Assembly (NCBI RefSeq): GCF_029428675.1
Contig: NZ_JAJNEL010000001.1
Coordinates: 1-64,000, forward strand
Direction of reading: 5' to 3'
Length of the DNA stretch: 64,000 bases
Origin: Streptomyces sp. JH14
Lineage (GTDB): Bacteria > Actinomycetota > Actinomycetes > Streptomycetales > Streptomycetaceae
This document shows, piece by piece, positions 33,821 through 40,777 of this stretch. Positions within the stretch are counted from its first letter, which is position 1; each line of letters opens with the position of its first letter. A program made the translations under genes and the position numbers. The notes below the pieces were generated by a model. The model was not told the DNA's origin. It was given only the letters and a program-made list of their open reading frames with translations, and searched no databases.

Positions 33821-34594
33821 CTACGACCGGCGGCGGGGCTTGCCGCGCTTGGCGCCCTTGGAGCCGCCGGATCCGGCGGACCCGCCCCGCGGACTCCTGC
33901 CCGCCGACTTGCCGGCTGCGGGCTTGCGCCGTGCGTCGCCCCCGTCGGGGCGCTTGCGCTCCTTCGGCTGTGGCGCAGTGGCGGTGCGCCCCCGGGAACT
34001 GTTCACGGTGCGGCCGCGGACGATCCCGATGAAGTCCTCCACCATGTCGGTGGTCGCATCCTCCGGCCACGACAGCGCGACGCGCGACTCGGGGACACCG
34101 GTGACCGGCCGGTACGTGAGGTCCTTGCGATGGTGCAGACGGGCCAGGGACTGCGGGACGACGAGAAGACCCACCCCGGCCGCCACCAGTTCGATGGCAT
34201 CCGCAGTCGTGGCGGGGCGCTCGTTCGCGGACTGTCCCGGCGGACGCTCCCAGTCGAGGGTGTCGTCGAGGGGATGCAGCACGATGTCGTCGGCCAGATC
34301 GTCCACGGACACCTCCTCGACCGCCGCGATCAGGTGGTCCTTCGGGACCACGACCACCGTCGTCTCGGTGTAGAGAGGGATCGCGCTGAGGTCCGTCCGG
34401 TCCATCGGCAACCGCACGAAACCCGCGTCGGCACCACCGGCCCGCAACACGTCCGGGGCCTCGGCAGGAGTCACCGCGACGAGGGCCAGCGGGATGTCCG
34501 GCAGCCGCTCGTTCCAGATACGCACCCACTTCGTCGGCGTCACGCCCGGTACATAAGCGAGCCGGAAAGAAGGGGGTACCTGGGAGCCTGTCAC
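33821..34594 (-). CDS. LysR-type substrate-binding domain protein without HTH, basic C-terminal tail
   Basis: 257 residues. The first about 190 follow a LysR effector domain: SFRLAYVPGVTPTKWVRIWNERLPDIPLALV, VLRAGGADAGFVRLP, VVVVPKDH and AIELVAAGVGLLVVPQSLARL. No helix-turn-helix precedes it. From about 195 to the end the protein is a strongly basic, low-complexity tail rich in Lys, Arg, Gly and Ser (RKPAAGKSAGRSPRGGS, then KGAKRGKPRRRS), which may bind nucleic acid. GTG 34594 follows TAACCT by 6 bases, suggesting leaderless expression. It is divergent from the DUF5997 gene with only 58 bases between them, a pairing that points to a joint role. Confidence 0.8.
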   Translation of the reverse strand: MTGSQVPPSFRLAYVPGVTPTKWVRIWNERLPDIPLALVAVTPAEAPDVLRAGGADAGFVRLPMDRTDLSAIPLYTETTVVVVPKDHLIAAVEEVSVDDLADDIVLHPLDDTLDWERPPGQSANERPATTADAIELVAAGVGLLVVPQSLARLHHRKDLTYRPVTGVPESRVALSWPEDATTDMVEDFIGIVRGRTVNSSRGRTATAPQPKERKRPDGGDARRKPAAGKSAGRSPRGGSAGSGGSKGAKRGKPRRRS

Positions 34595-34652
34595 CCCGCC
34601 AGGTTACCGGTCGTGGTCGGAGGTATCGCACACGCTCGCTACTCTTGACACC

Positions 34653-35057
34653 ATGACGTCCCACCAGACCACCCAGACGATGAAGCCCGCGACCGCGGCA
34701 AAGAAGCTGGGTGTGTACCTCGAGGCCACCCCCGCCGAGTTCCAGGAGGGTGTCGTCTCGCGCAGCGAGCTGAACGCGCTGCAGGCCGATCCGCCCGAGT
34801 GGCTGCAGGAGCTGCGCCGCAACGGCCCGCACCCGCGCCCGGTGGTCGCGGCGAAGCTCGGCATCTCCATCTCGGGTCTGGCCCGGGGCGGAATCACGGA
34901 CGCCCTCACCACGGAGCAGATCGACGCGCTGAAGAAGGACCTCCCCGAGTGGCTGCAGAAGGAACGCGCCACCCAGGCCGAGGTCCGGAAGGAAGCAGTG
35001 CGCATCAAGGAGAAGAACGCGGAGCGGAGCGAGCAGGCCGACCGTCCTCGTTCCTGA
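34653..35057 (+). CDS. DUF5997 family protein
   Basis: 134 residues, no signal or membrane segment. The family core is present: MKPATAAKKLGVYLEATPAEFQ, ISRSEL-type segment VSRSELNALQADPPEWLQELRRNGPHPRPVVAAKLGISISGLARGG, and a charged C-terminus. The pattern AKLGISISGLARGGITDALT resembles a helix-turn-helix, so DNA binding is possible (inference). ATG 34653 lies exactly 7 bases after TACTCT and has no ribosome site, typical for a leaderless mRNA. It shares its short promoter region with the divergent LysR-domain gene and ends in a strong terminator hairpin. Confidence 0.82.
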   Translation: MTSHQTTQTMKPATAAKKLGVYLEATPAEFQEGVVSRSELNALQADPPEWLQELRRNGPHPRPVVAAKLGISISGLARGGITDALTTEQIDALKKDLPEWLQKERATQAEVRKEAVRIKEKNAERSEQADRPRS

Positions 35058-35073
35058 CCGCCGCACACGCACA

Positions 35074-35107
35074 ACGCCTCCGGCTCCGTACGCAGAGCCG
35101 GAGGCGT
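35074..35107 (+). terminator. Hairpin terminator after DUF5997 gene
   Basis: Perfect 13-bp stem (35074-35086 with 35095-35107), 8-base loop, core ACGCCTCCGGCTC. It sits between convergent genes and can serve both. Confidence 0.8.
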
Positions 35108-35199
35108 CGGCGTAGGCCCACCCTCCGATGCGCTGCGCCCGGCCACGGCACGCTGAGGCGCTGCAAGATCGTCCCGCGGCGGGTCTTCCGGCGCATCTC

Positions 35200-35796
35200 T
35201 CAGGCCGATTCGCCGGGCCTCAGATACCGGTAGCCGCTGTCGGTCTCCTGGGCGAGCCACCCGTTGAGGCTGCTGAGGCCGCGCTCGTTGATCTGGGCAT
35301 CGTGGATTGCGAAGGCCCGCTGCGGTTCGATCGCCTTGACGAAGTCGATCGCCTCCGCCGTCTTCATCCACGAGCCGTGGGCCGGGACCAGGAGCGTCTC
35401 GATCGGCTGGTCGGGCACGTGCAGCGAGTCACCGGGGTGGTAGAGCGCCTCGTCGACGATGTAACCGAGGTTCGCACAGTCCGGTTGGTCACCGTAGATG
35501 AACGCGTGACGGCCGCCGACCGCCCGTACACGGAAGCCGGCGGCGGTGAACGTATCGCCGGTGGACACCCCGGTGACCTGCAGCCGTGGAATGTCCGCTT
35601 CGGCGGGGGCGTGGACCGGCACACCGAGTCCCGCCAGGCGAAGGGCGTCGATGTGGTCGGCGTGTTCGTGAGTCACCAGCACGGCGTCGGCACCGGTCAG
35701 GGCGGCAGGCTCGCTCCACGTCCCGGGATCGATGACGAGCACTCGGCCTTCGTGTTCAAGCCGTACACATGCGTGGGTGTATTTCGTGATCCGCAT
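35200..35796 (-). CDS. MBL-fold metallo-hydrolase (UlaG-like)
   Basis: 198 residues of the metallo-beta-lactamase fold. The zinc motif HxHxDH is in AVLVTHEHADHIDAL; the distal ligands are in LYHPGDSLHVP and IHDAQINERG. The N-terminus MRITKYTHACVRLEHEGRVLVIDPG is the standard UlaG-like first hairpin, so ATG 35796 is the start; the longer frame to 35847 is not needed. Likely a single-domain hydrolase with unknown substrate. It converges with the DUF5997 gene. Confidence 0.88.
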   Translation of the reverse strand: MRITKYTHACVRLEHEGRVLVIDPGTWSEPAALTGADAVLVTHEHADHIDALRLAGLGVPVHAPAEADIPRLQVTGVSTGDTFTAAGFRVRAVGGRHAFIYGDQPDCANLGYIVDEALYHPGDSLHVPDQPIETLLVPAHGSWMKTAEAIDFVKAIEPQRAFAIHDAQINERGLSSLNGWLAQETDSGYRYLRPGESA

Positions 35797-35946
35797 GGCG
35801 CACAGACGTACCCAGGCCACGGCACCCCGAACCGCTGGGACGGACACGCGGGCCGTGCCGGGCCACGCTCCCGCCGGCGCGTGTCATGGCCCGCGCCCTG
35901 ACGAGCGCGGGCACCCCGTTCCTCCTGTGCGCGGCGTCCCCCTCCG

Positions 35947-36252
35947 TCAGTGCGCCCCGTGCCCCGGAGCGATCGCCTCCAGCCGCGCCGCCAGCGTCAT
36001 GTCCTTCTCGGTGACCACGCCGCCCGCGTCGTGCGTGTGCACCGCCAGGGAGACGGTGTTGTAGCCGAGTGTCAGATCCGAGTGGTGGTTCAGCTCGTCC
36101 TGGATCTGGGCGACATGGACGGTCAGCGCGGCGGCGGCGAAGTGCGAGGCGAGCCGGTACGTGCGGGTGATCCGGTCTCCCTCCAGCGCCCAGCCGGGCA
36201 GCTCGCGCAGCCGGTCCTCGATCTCTTTCTGCGACAGCGGTTCGGTGGGCAC
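35947..36252 (-). CDS. 4a-hydroxytetrahydrobiopterin dehydratase (pterin-4a-carbinolamine dehydratase)
   Basis: 101 residues. Dehydrates the 4a-hydroxy pterin formed by aromatic amino acid hydroxylases, or acts in related pterin recycling. The core is LPGWALEGDRITRTYRL, then AQIQDELNHHSDLTLGYNTVSLAVHTHDAGG with the conserved histidine pair, as in actinobacterial members. GTG 36252 has GAGGGAG 7 bases upstream. No aromatic hydroxylase gene is close by. It is divergent from the XRE regulator with about 60 bases between the starts. Confidence 0.9.
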   Translation of the reverse strand: MPTEPLSQKEIEDRLRELPGWALEGDRITRTYRLASHFAAAALTVHVAQIQDELNHHSDLTLGYNTVSLAVHTHDAGGVVTEKDMTLAARLEAIAPGHGAH

Positions 36253-36314
36253 GGGGCGGCTCCCTCACGAGGTCGGTCGGTGATGGGCGGTGGCGGTGAC
36301 GTTACGGTCTCCGT

Positions 36315-37127
36315 ATGACAACTGTCGCGCCTGACACGGGGGTAGGGCCACTACTGCGCAGCTGGCGGGAGCAGCGCCGGATCAGTCAGCTGGAGCTGGC
36401 CCTGCGCGCCGACTCCTCGGCCCGCCACATCTCGTTCATCGAGACGGGGCGTTCCCGCCCCAGCGAAGAGATGATCCTGCGGCTGGCCGAGCACCTCGAC
36501 ATACCGGTCCGGGAACGCAACACCCTTCTGCTCGTGGGCGGTTACGCGCCCCGGTACGCCGAGACCGCCTTCGACGACCCGGCGATGGGCGCGCTGCGCG
36601 ACGGCATGGAGCAGCTGTTGCAGGGGTACGACCCGTATCCGGCACTCGTCGTCGACGGCACGTACACCGTGGTGGCCGCCAATCGGGGTATCGCGATGCT
36701 GTTGGACGGGGTGGCGGAGCATCTGCTAACGCCGCCGCTGAACGCCATGCGGCTCACCCTCCATCCGCAGGGTCTGGCACCGCGCATCCGCAATCTGCGC
36801 GAGTGGCGGGCCGATCTGCTGGCACAGATGGAGCGTCAGATCGCGTTGGTCCGGTCGGCGGAGCTGCGCGAGCTGTACGAGGAGGTCGCCGCCTATCCGC
36901 TCCCCGAGGAGTTCTCCGGCGGTCGGGACGAGCCGGCGCGGCCGCTTTCGGCGCTGTCGTTCGCGCTGCCGCTGGTGATCGAGCACGACGGTCGGGTGCT
37001 GTCCTTCGTCTCCTCCATCGCGACGTTCAATACGCCGATGGACGTGACGGTGTCCGAGCTGGCGATCGAGACGTTTCTGCCCGCCGATCAGGAAACCGCC
37101 GCGTATCTGCGGTCACTCGCACCGTGA
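36315..37127 (+). CDS. XRE-family transcriptional regulator with MmyB-type ligand-binding domain
   Basis: 270 residues. HTH at about 11-70 (LLRSWREQRRISQLELALRADSSARHISFIETGRSRPS), followed by a PAS-like MmyB domain (GGYAPRYAETAFDDPAM, YPALVVDGTYTVVAANRG, RIRNLREWRADLL). This family binds fatty acid-like ligands and is widespread in actinomycetes. ATG 36315 follows TACGGT by 6 bases without a ribosome site, so a leaderless transcript is likely. The target is not obvious; the divergent dehydratase gene is a candidate. Confidence 0.9.
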   Translation: MTTVAPDTGVGPLLRSWREQRRISQLELALRADSSARHISFIETGRSRPSEEMILRLAEHLDIPVRERNTLLLVGGYAPRYAETAFDDPAMGALRDGMEQLLQGYDPYPALVVDGTYTVVAANRGIAMLLDGVAEHLLTPPLNAMRLTLHPQGLAPRIRNLREWRADLLAQMERQIALVRSAELRELYEEVAAYPLPEEFSGGRDEPARPLSALSFALPLVIEHDGRVLSFVSSIATFNTPMDVTVSELAIETFLPADQETAAYLRSLAP

Positions 37128-37169
37128 CCGCCGGGCGTCAGGTCCTGCCCCGTCGGGCCCGACGGCGTG

Positions 37170-37916
37170 TCAGTTCTTGGCGAGCGGGCGGATCCACGGG
37201 GCATCGGCGCGCGCCAGTACGGTTGCGGCCGCAGTCACCCCGGCCAGGATGATCAGAGCGAAGAGCAGCGGCAGCGCCGGGTGTCCGTGCAGGAAGGCGA
37301 AGGTGCCGGCGACGGCGCCGAGCAGCATGGCGCAGGCGGAGAGCACCCGTCGCCCTGCCTTGCTGCCCGTCCCTCCGACGAGGCGGCTGTCGGCGGCGAT
37401 GCCGGTGATGGTGAGGGTCAGCACGGTGGTCATGAGGTCGGGGACCGCGAGGGCACGCGCGGCGGCGTTCTGCACGCCGAGGCCCAGGGCGAGCAGCACG
37501 ATGAGGGTGAAGCGGACCTCGCCGACGTACGGGCTGCCGGACGTCTGGGTGACGATCACGGCGGCCGTGAAGCACAGGGTTTCGGCCAGGAGCGCGTACT
37601 GGAGCATCTTGCCCCGGTGGGCGTGACGGTGCACGAGCAGGCCACTGAGCACCGCACCGGCGATGAACGAGACGAGCGCCACGAGCGAGGCGGTGACCGA
37701 GAAGCCCGGGGCTCCGGCCACCGCGAAGCCGGAGAAGACCACATTGCCGGTCATGTTGGCGACGAAGACCCGGCCGAGCTGCAGAAAGCTCACCGCGTCG
37801 ACCAGTCCGGTGACGACGGTCAGGGCGAGCATCATGGGCGGCAACGGCCCGTGCCGGTCGGTCATGTCCGGTACGAGGGTGGCCCATGCCTCACGAAACA
37901 GGACGGGCATGGGCAC
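37170..37916 (-). CDS. DUF1275 (YoaK-like) membrane protein
   Basis: 248 residues with six to seven hydrophobic helices. The family start is LALTVVTGLVDAVSFLQLGRVFVANMTGNVVFSGF, with the conserved Asp and the NMTGN motif; VQNAAARALAVPDLMTTVLTLTITG follows. Function is unknown; an inner-membrane transporter-like role is assumed. ATG 37916 has GGAG at 7 bases; ATG 37865 is an alternative that starts closer to the conserved core. It converges with the XRE gene, with 42 bases between the stops. Confidence 0.87.
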   Translation of the reverse strand: MPMPVLFREAWATLVPDMTDRHGPLPPMMLALTVVTGLVDAVSFLQLGRVFVANMTGNVVFSGFAVAGAPGFSVTASLVALVSFIAGAVLSGLLVHRHAHRGKMLQYALLAETLCFTAAVIVTQTSGSPYVGEVRFTLIVLLALGLGVQNAAARALAVPDLMTTVLTLTITGIAADSRLVGGTGSKAGRRVLSACAMLLGAVAGTFAFLHGHPALPLLFALIILAGVTAAATVLARADAPWIRPLAKN

Positions 37917-37980
37917 GCTCCAATCACCAGGACGGAATCAGGATTGTGCCGTGATCGGGGTGCGGAACGGAGGACCGCCG

Positions 37981-38026
37981 CAGCGTGTGCCGCCCCCGCA
38001 CCGCTGGGTGGGGGCGGCACACGCTG
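37981..38026. terminator. Strong 17-bp hairpin abutting the IS5-type element
   Basis: Perfect stem 37981-37997 with 38010-38026, 12-base loop, arm GCGTGTGCCGCCCCC. It ends 2 bases before the left inverted repeat of the IS element at 38029. No gene reads into it from the left on the plus strand, so it may be a displaced terminator of the small secreted protein locus or an insertion target. Confidence 0.6.
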
Positions 38027-38084
38027 TGTAAGAGCGTCCGCCGGTAGGGAAAAGGTGTTGCCCCCGGCAGTGGGCGGGACGATC

Positions 38085-38855
38085 ATGACAAAGATGTCGG
38101 ATCTGCTTGAGCGCGTGACCGCCTTCCGCGCCGCCTTCGCCCGCCGCCAGGCCTCTGAGACCGTCGAGCTGCCCGGGGCCTTCGCCGTCCGCGACTCGGA
38201 CTTCCCCCAATCCCAGGAGCACAACCAACTGATCGTCCACGCCTCAGACGCCGACCCGGCCGCACTGCCCGAACTGGCTGCGCAGGGCCTCGGACCGCGC
38301 CAGCAGTACCGGATCACGGTGCTGGACGAGGCGCTCGGGGAGCGGGCCACCCCGGTGCTGGCGGCGGCCGGCTACGACCGGGACACCGAGCTGATACTGG
38401 CCCGGGAGACAGCTGGCTGCGCGCTGCCCGAACCTGCCGCGCACCCGGTCGAGCTGGCCGAGCTGCGAGCGGCGGTGTTCCGCCAGCAGCTGGACTGGGG
38501 CTTGGACGAGGATCTCGCTCGACAGCTCACCGAGCGCCGTACCGCCCGCCTGCGCGGCGCCGAGAAGGTGTCCTTCCTGGCCGCCCGGACACCGGATGGG
38601 GAGGTCGCGGCCTGGGCCGACCTCTACCTCGACCGAACCGCCGGGCTGGCTCAGCTGGAGGACCTCGTCACCGCTGTGCTGCACCGTAAGCAGGGCCACG
38701 GAGACACCTTGCTCGCCACAGGGCTGGCGTTGGCCGCCTCTGCCGGGATCCCGCAGCTCTTCCTCGTCGCGGACGCGACCGACTGGCCGCGCGAGTGGTA
38801 CTCCTGCCGCGGCTTCACCGAGCTCGGCCGCAGCTACTCCTTCCTCAACCGCTGA
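38085..38855 (+). CDS. GNAT-family N-acetyltransferase inside IS5-type element
   Basis: 256 residues. The acetyl-CoA-binding part is C-terminal: VSFLAARTPDGEVAAWADLYLD, then LVTAVLHRKQGHGDTLLATGLALA (QxxGxG-type loop) and the final GFTELGRSYSFLNR strand. The N-terminal half (about 1-120) is another, more diverged GNAT-like domain or linker. ATG 38085 is taken; ATG 38094 is possible, and both have only GGGAC as a ribosome site. It starts 37 bases after the left inverted repeat and precedes the transposase by 154 bases in the same direction. Substrate unknown; resistance-type acetylation is possible. Confidence 0.78.
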   Translation: MTKMSDLLERVTAFRAAFARRQASETVELPGAFAVRDSDFPQSQEHNQLIVHASDADPAALPELAAQGLGPRQQYRITVLDEALGERATPVLAAAGYDRDTELILARETAGCALPEPAAHPVELAELRAAVFRQQLDWGLDEDLARQLTERRTARLRGAEKVSFLAARTPDGEVAAWADLYLDRTAGLAQLEDLVTAVLHRKQGHGDTLLATGLALAASAGIPQLFLVADATDWPREWYSCRGFTELGRSYSFLNR

Positions 38856-39009
38856 CGGCGGGGATGAACCGGTGCCCACTGCTGCCGAGCACCCTGAGCC
38901 CGGGTTCGGCTGCAAACCAGCGACAGTGCGCCAACTTCCCCAAGGTGTATGCGAGTAGGCGATAGCAGGGCAGACACGGTTCGCCCGATCATGGAGCTCT
39001 CTATGCTTC

Positions 39010-39879
39010 ATGATCACCGGGGGATCCGTGCCTGCTGTCCCATCATGCATTCTCGCCCCGATCCGCGACCAGTTCCTCGCGCTGCTGCCCGTGCGCGAGG
39101 ACCGGCACCCGCTGGGCTGCCACAACCCGAGGATCAGCGATGCGCTCGTCTTCGACCGCCTGGTACAGGTCCTGGTCTTCGGCTGCGGATACGAACGTGC
39201 CGCCGACGAGCACTGCTCGGCCACCACCTTGCGCCGGCGCCGCGACGAGTGGATCGCCGCTGGCGTGATGGAGACCTTGCGGCTGATCGCGCTCTCCGCC
39301 TACGACCGCATGATCGGCCTCGAACTCGACCGCCTGAGCGCCGATGGCTGCATCACCAAGGCGCCCTCTGGTGGCGAGTGCGCCGGCAGGAGCCCGGTCG
39401 ACCGAGCCAAACTCGGCATGAAACGCTCGCAGTTGACCGACGGTACCGGTATACCGCTGGTCACCGAGCCCGCACCGGCCAACGCCCGCGACCACACCCT
39501 GCTGCCCGCTACCCTCGACCGCTTCACCGCCCTGGAGCCGACCCTCGGGCCGCTGCCCAAGCACCCGCGCCTTGCCCTGGATGCCGGATACGACTACCAG
39601 ATGGTCCACGACGACCTGGCCGCCCGCGGGATCGATGCGCGCATCGCCGCGCGCGGCGCGAAGACCCCGATCCAGACCGGCGGCCGTTGGGTGGTAGAGC
39701 GCACGAACTCCTGGATGAACAACTTCGGCAAACTCCGACGCTGCACCGAACGTCGGAGAGCGGCCATCGAGTTCTTCCTCGCCCTGGCCGCCGCCATCAT
39801 CACCGTCCGCTGCCTGATCCGACGCTCCTGGCCCCTCTACCGCTGGAACACCCGACCCCGAAACCCACGCATCCGATGA
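39010..39879 (+). CDS. IS5-family transposase (DDE type)
   Basis: 289 residues. The catalytic acidic residues can be placed: Asp in LSADGCITKAPSGGE, Asp in LALDAGYDYQMVHDDL and Glu in GGRWVVERTNSWMNNFGKLRRC, with the YREK-like R/E/K spacing of the IS4/IS5 superfamily. The N-terminal helical domain (RISDALVFDRLVQVLVFGCGYERAA) is present. No frameshift or internal stop was seen, so it may be active. ATG 39010 is the first plausible start; the segment before RDQFLALLP is not conserved. The stop codon TGA abuts the right inverted repeat. Confidence 0.88.
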   Translation: MITGGSVPAVPSCILAPIRDQFLALLPVREDRHPLGCHNPRISDALVFDRLVQVLVFGCGYERAADEHCSATTLRRRRDEWIAAGVMETLRLIALSAYDRMIGLELDRLSADGCITKAPSGGECAGRSPVDRAKLGMKRSQLTDGTGIPLVTEPAPANARDHTLLPATLDRFTALEPTLGPLPKHPRLALDAGYDYQMVHDDLAARGIDARIAARGAKTPIQTGGRWVVERTNSWMNNFGKLRRCTERRRAAIEFFLALAAAIITVRCLIRRSWPLYRWNTRPRNPRIR

Positions 39880-39951
39880 CCTACTGGCGGACGCTCTTAG
39901 TGGCGTACGTATCTCGGTGTAAACGTGATGTTGCAGCATGCTCGCGCGGGA

Positions 39952-39980
39952 GCGCCCCGCGGCGCGTGGCTGCGGGGCGC
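39952..39980 (-). terminator. Hairpin terminator of the small secreted protein gene
   Basis: 9-bp stem (39952-39960 with 39972-39980), arm GCGCCCCGC, 11 bases after the stop of the minus-strand gene at 39991. Confidence 0.55.
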
Positions 39981-39990
39981 CCAGTGGGCG

Positions 39991-40206
39991 TTAGTCGACC
40001 ATCTGCCCGTCGCCCGTACCGCCGACGCACTTCATCCCGACCACCTTTCCGCCGCCGTCCACGCACTCACCCGGGGTGAGGCTTTCGGTGGGGGCGGTGG
40101 CGGTGGCGTTATGGGTGGCGGCCGTGGCGGTGACGGCACCTGTGAGGCCGAGTCCGGCGAGGGCTGCCGTGGCGGTGACGGCGGCGAGAGTTCGTCGAAT
40201 GCGCAT
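39991..40206 (-). CDS. Small secreted protein (71 aa)
   Basis: 71 residues. Signal peptide: MRIRRTLAAVTATAALAGLGLTG followed by AVTATA, a clear Sec signal with Ala-x-Ala cleavage near residue 29. The mature peptide of about 40 residues is Thr/Ala-rich and then contains SLTPGECVDGGGKVVGMKCVGG, with two cysteines that could form one disulfide. ATG 40206 has AAAGGGAAA upstream. Short secreted peptides of this design are common in streptomycetes and mostly uncharacterised. It lies between two insertion elements. Confidence 0.7.
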   Translation of the reverse strand: MRIRRTLAAVTATAALAGLGLTGAVTATAATHNATATAPTESLTPGECVDGGGKVVGMKCVGGTGDGQMVD

Positions 40207-40777
40207 GTGGTTTCCCTTTCACGGATTGCCTCGGTTGGGGCACTACTCAGCTTGATCTTCACCCATGTGGGTGGCGCGTTTGGTTACTCCATTCGAGTGA
40301 CACCTGCCGGGAGTGGGCCACCGGCGACGCAGGGACGGATGGCCGGTGCCGCAACCCGCCGGAGAGGCCCTGAGGGCCGTGCTCGCATTCAAGTACGCAG
40401 GTATCACCAGTACGACAATCCTTAGAGCCGGCGCCAGCAGATGAGGCTGCAGGCGAGGGAGACGAAGGCGTCGTGGAGTTCGGTGCGGCGTTCCCAGCGG
40501 ACGGCGAGTCGTTTGAACTGGTGGAGCAGGGCGAAGGTCTGCTCGACGACGTAGCGGAGCTTGCCCATGTCATTGATGTTCGGGCAGCCCTTGCGGGAGA
40601 TGACGGGCAGGATCCGGCGTTTGCGCAGCTCATCGCGGTTCGGGTTCGAGTCGTAGCCCTTGTCGCCGAGCAGGGCTTCTGGGCGTCGGCGGGGCCGGCC
40701 GGGCCTGCCCGCGACGGGCGGGATGCCGTCGACCAGGGCGAGGGTCTGGGTGACGTCGTTGACGTTCGCTGCAGACC

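Larger units (their letters stand above)
38029..39899 (+). mobile_element. IS5-family element with acetyltransferase passenger (transporter-IS-like)
   Basis: A 1871-base unit bounded by 20-base inverted repeats: 38029-38048 (TAAGAGCGTCCGCCGGTAGG) and 39880-39899, whose reverse complement differs at one base. The outer TA dinucleotides may be the target duplication, which would leave 18-base repeats. The right repeat begins directly at the transposase stop codon, as usual for an IS. No matching repeat was found between the acetyltransferase and transposase genes, so both genes lie inside one repeat pair. Confidence 0.7.

Noticed and set aside
31167..34373. Plus-strand frame of 1068 codons
   Set aside because: Antisense to three supported minus-strand genes and the small secreted protein; no domain.
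37167..38084. In-frame upstream extension of the GNAT gene
   Set aside because: The frame is open by composition only and runs antisense to DUF1275 and through the IS end and hairpin; the GNAT starts at 38085 or 38094.
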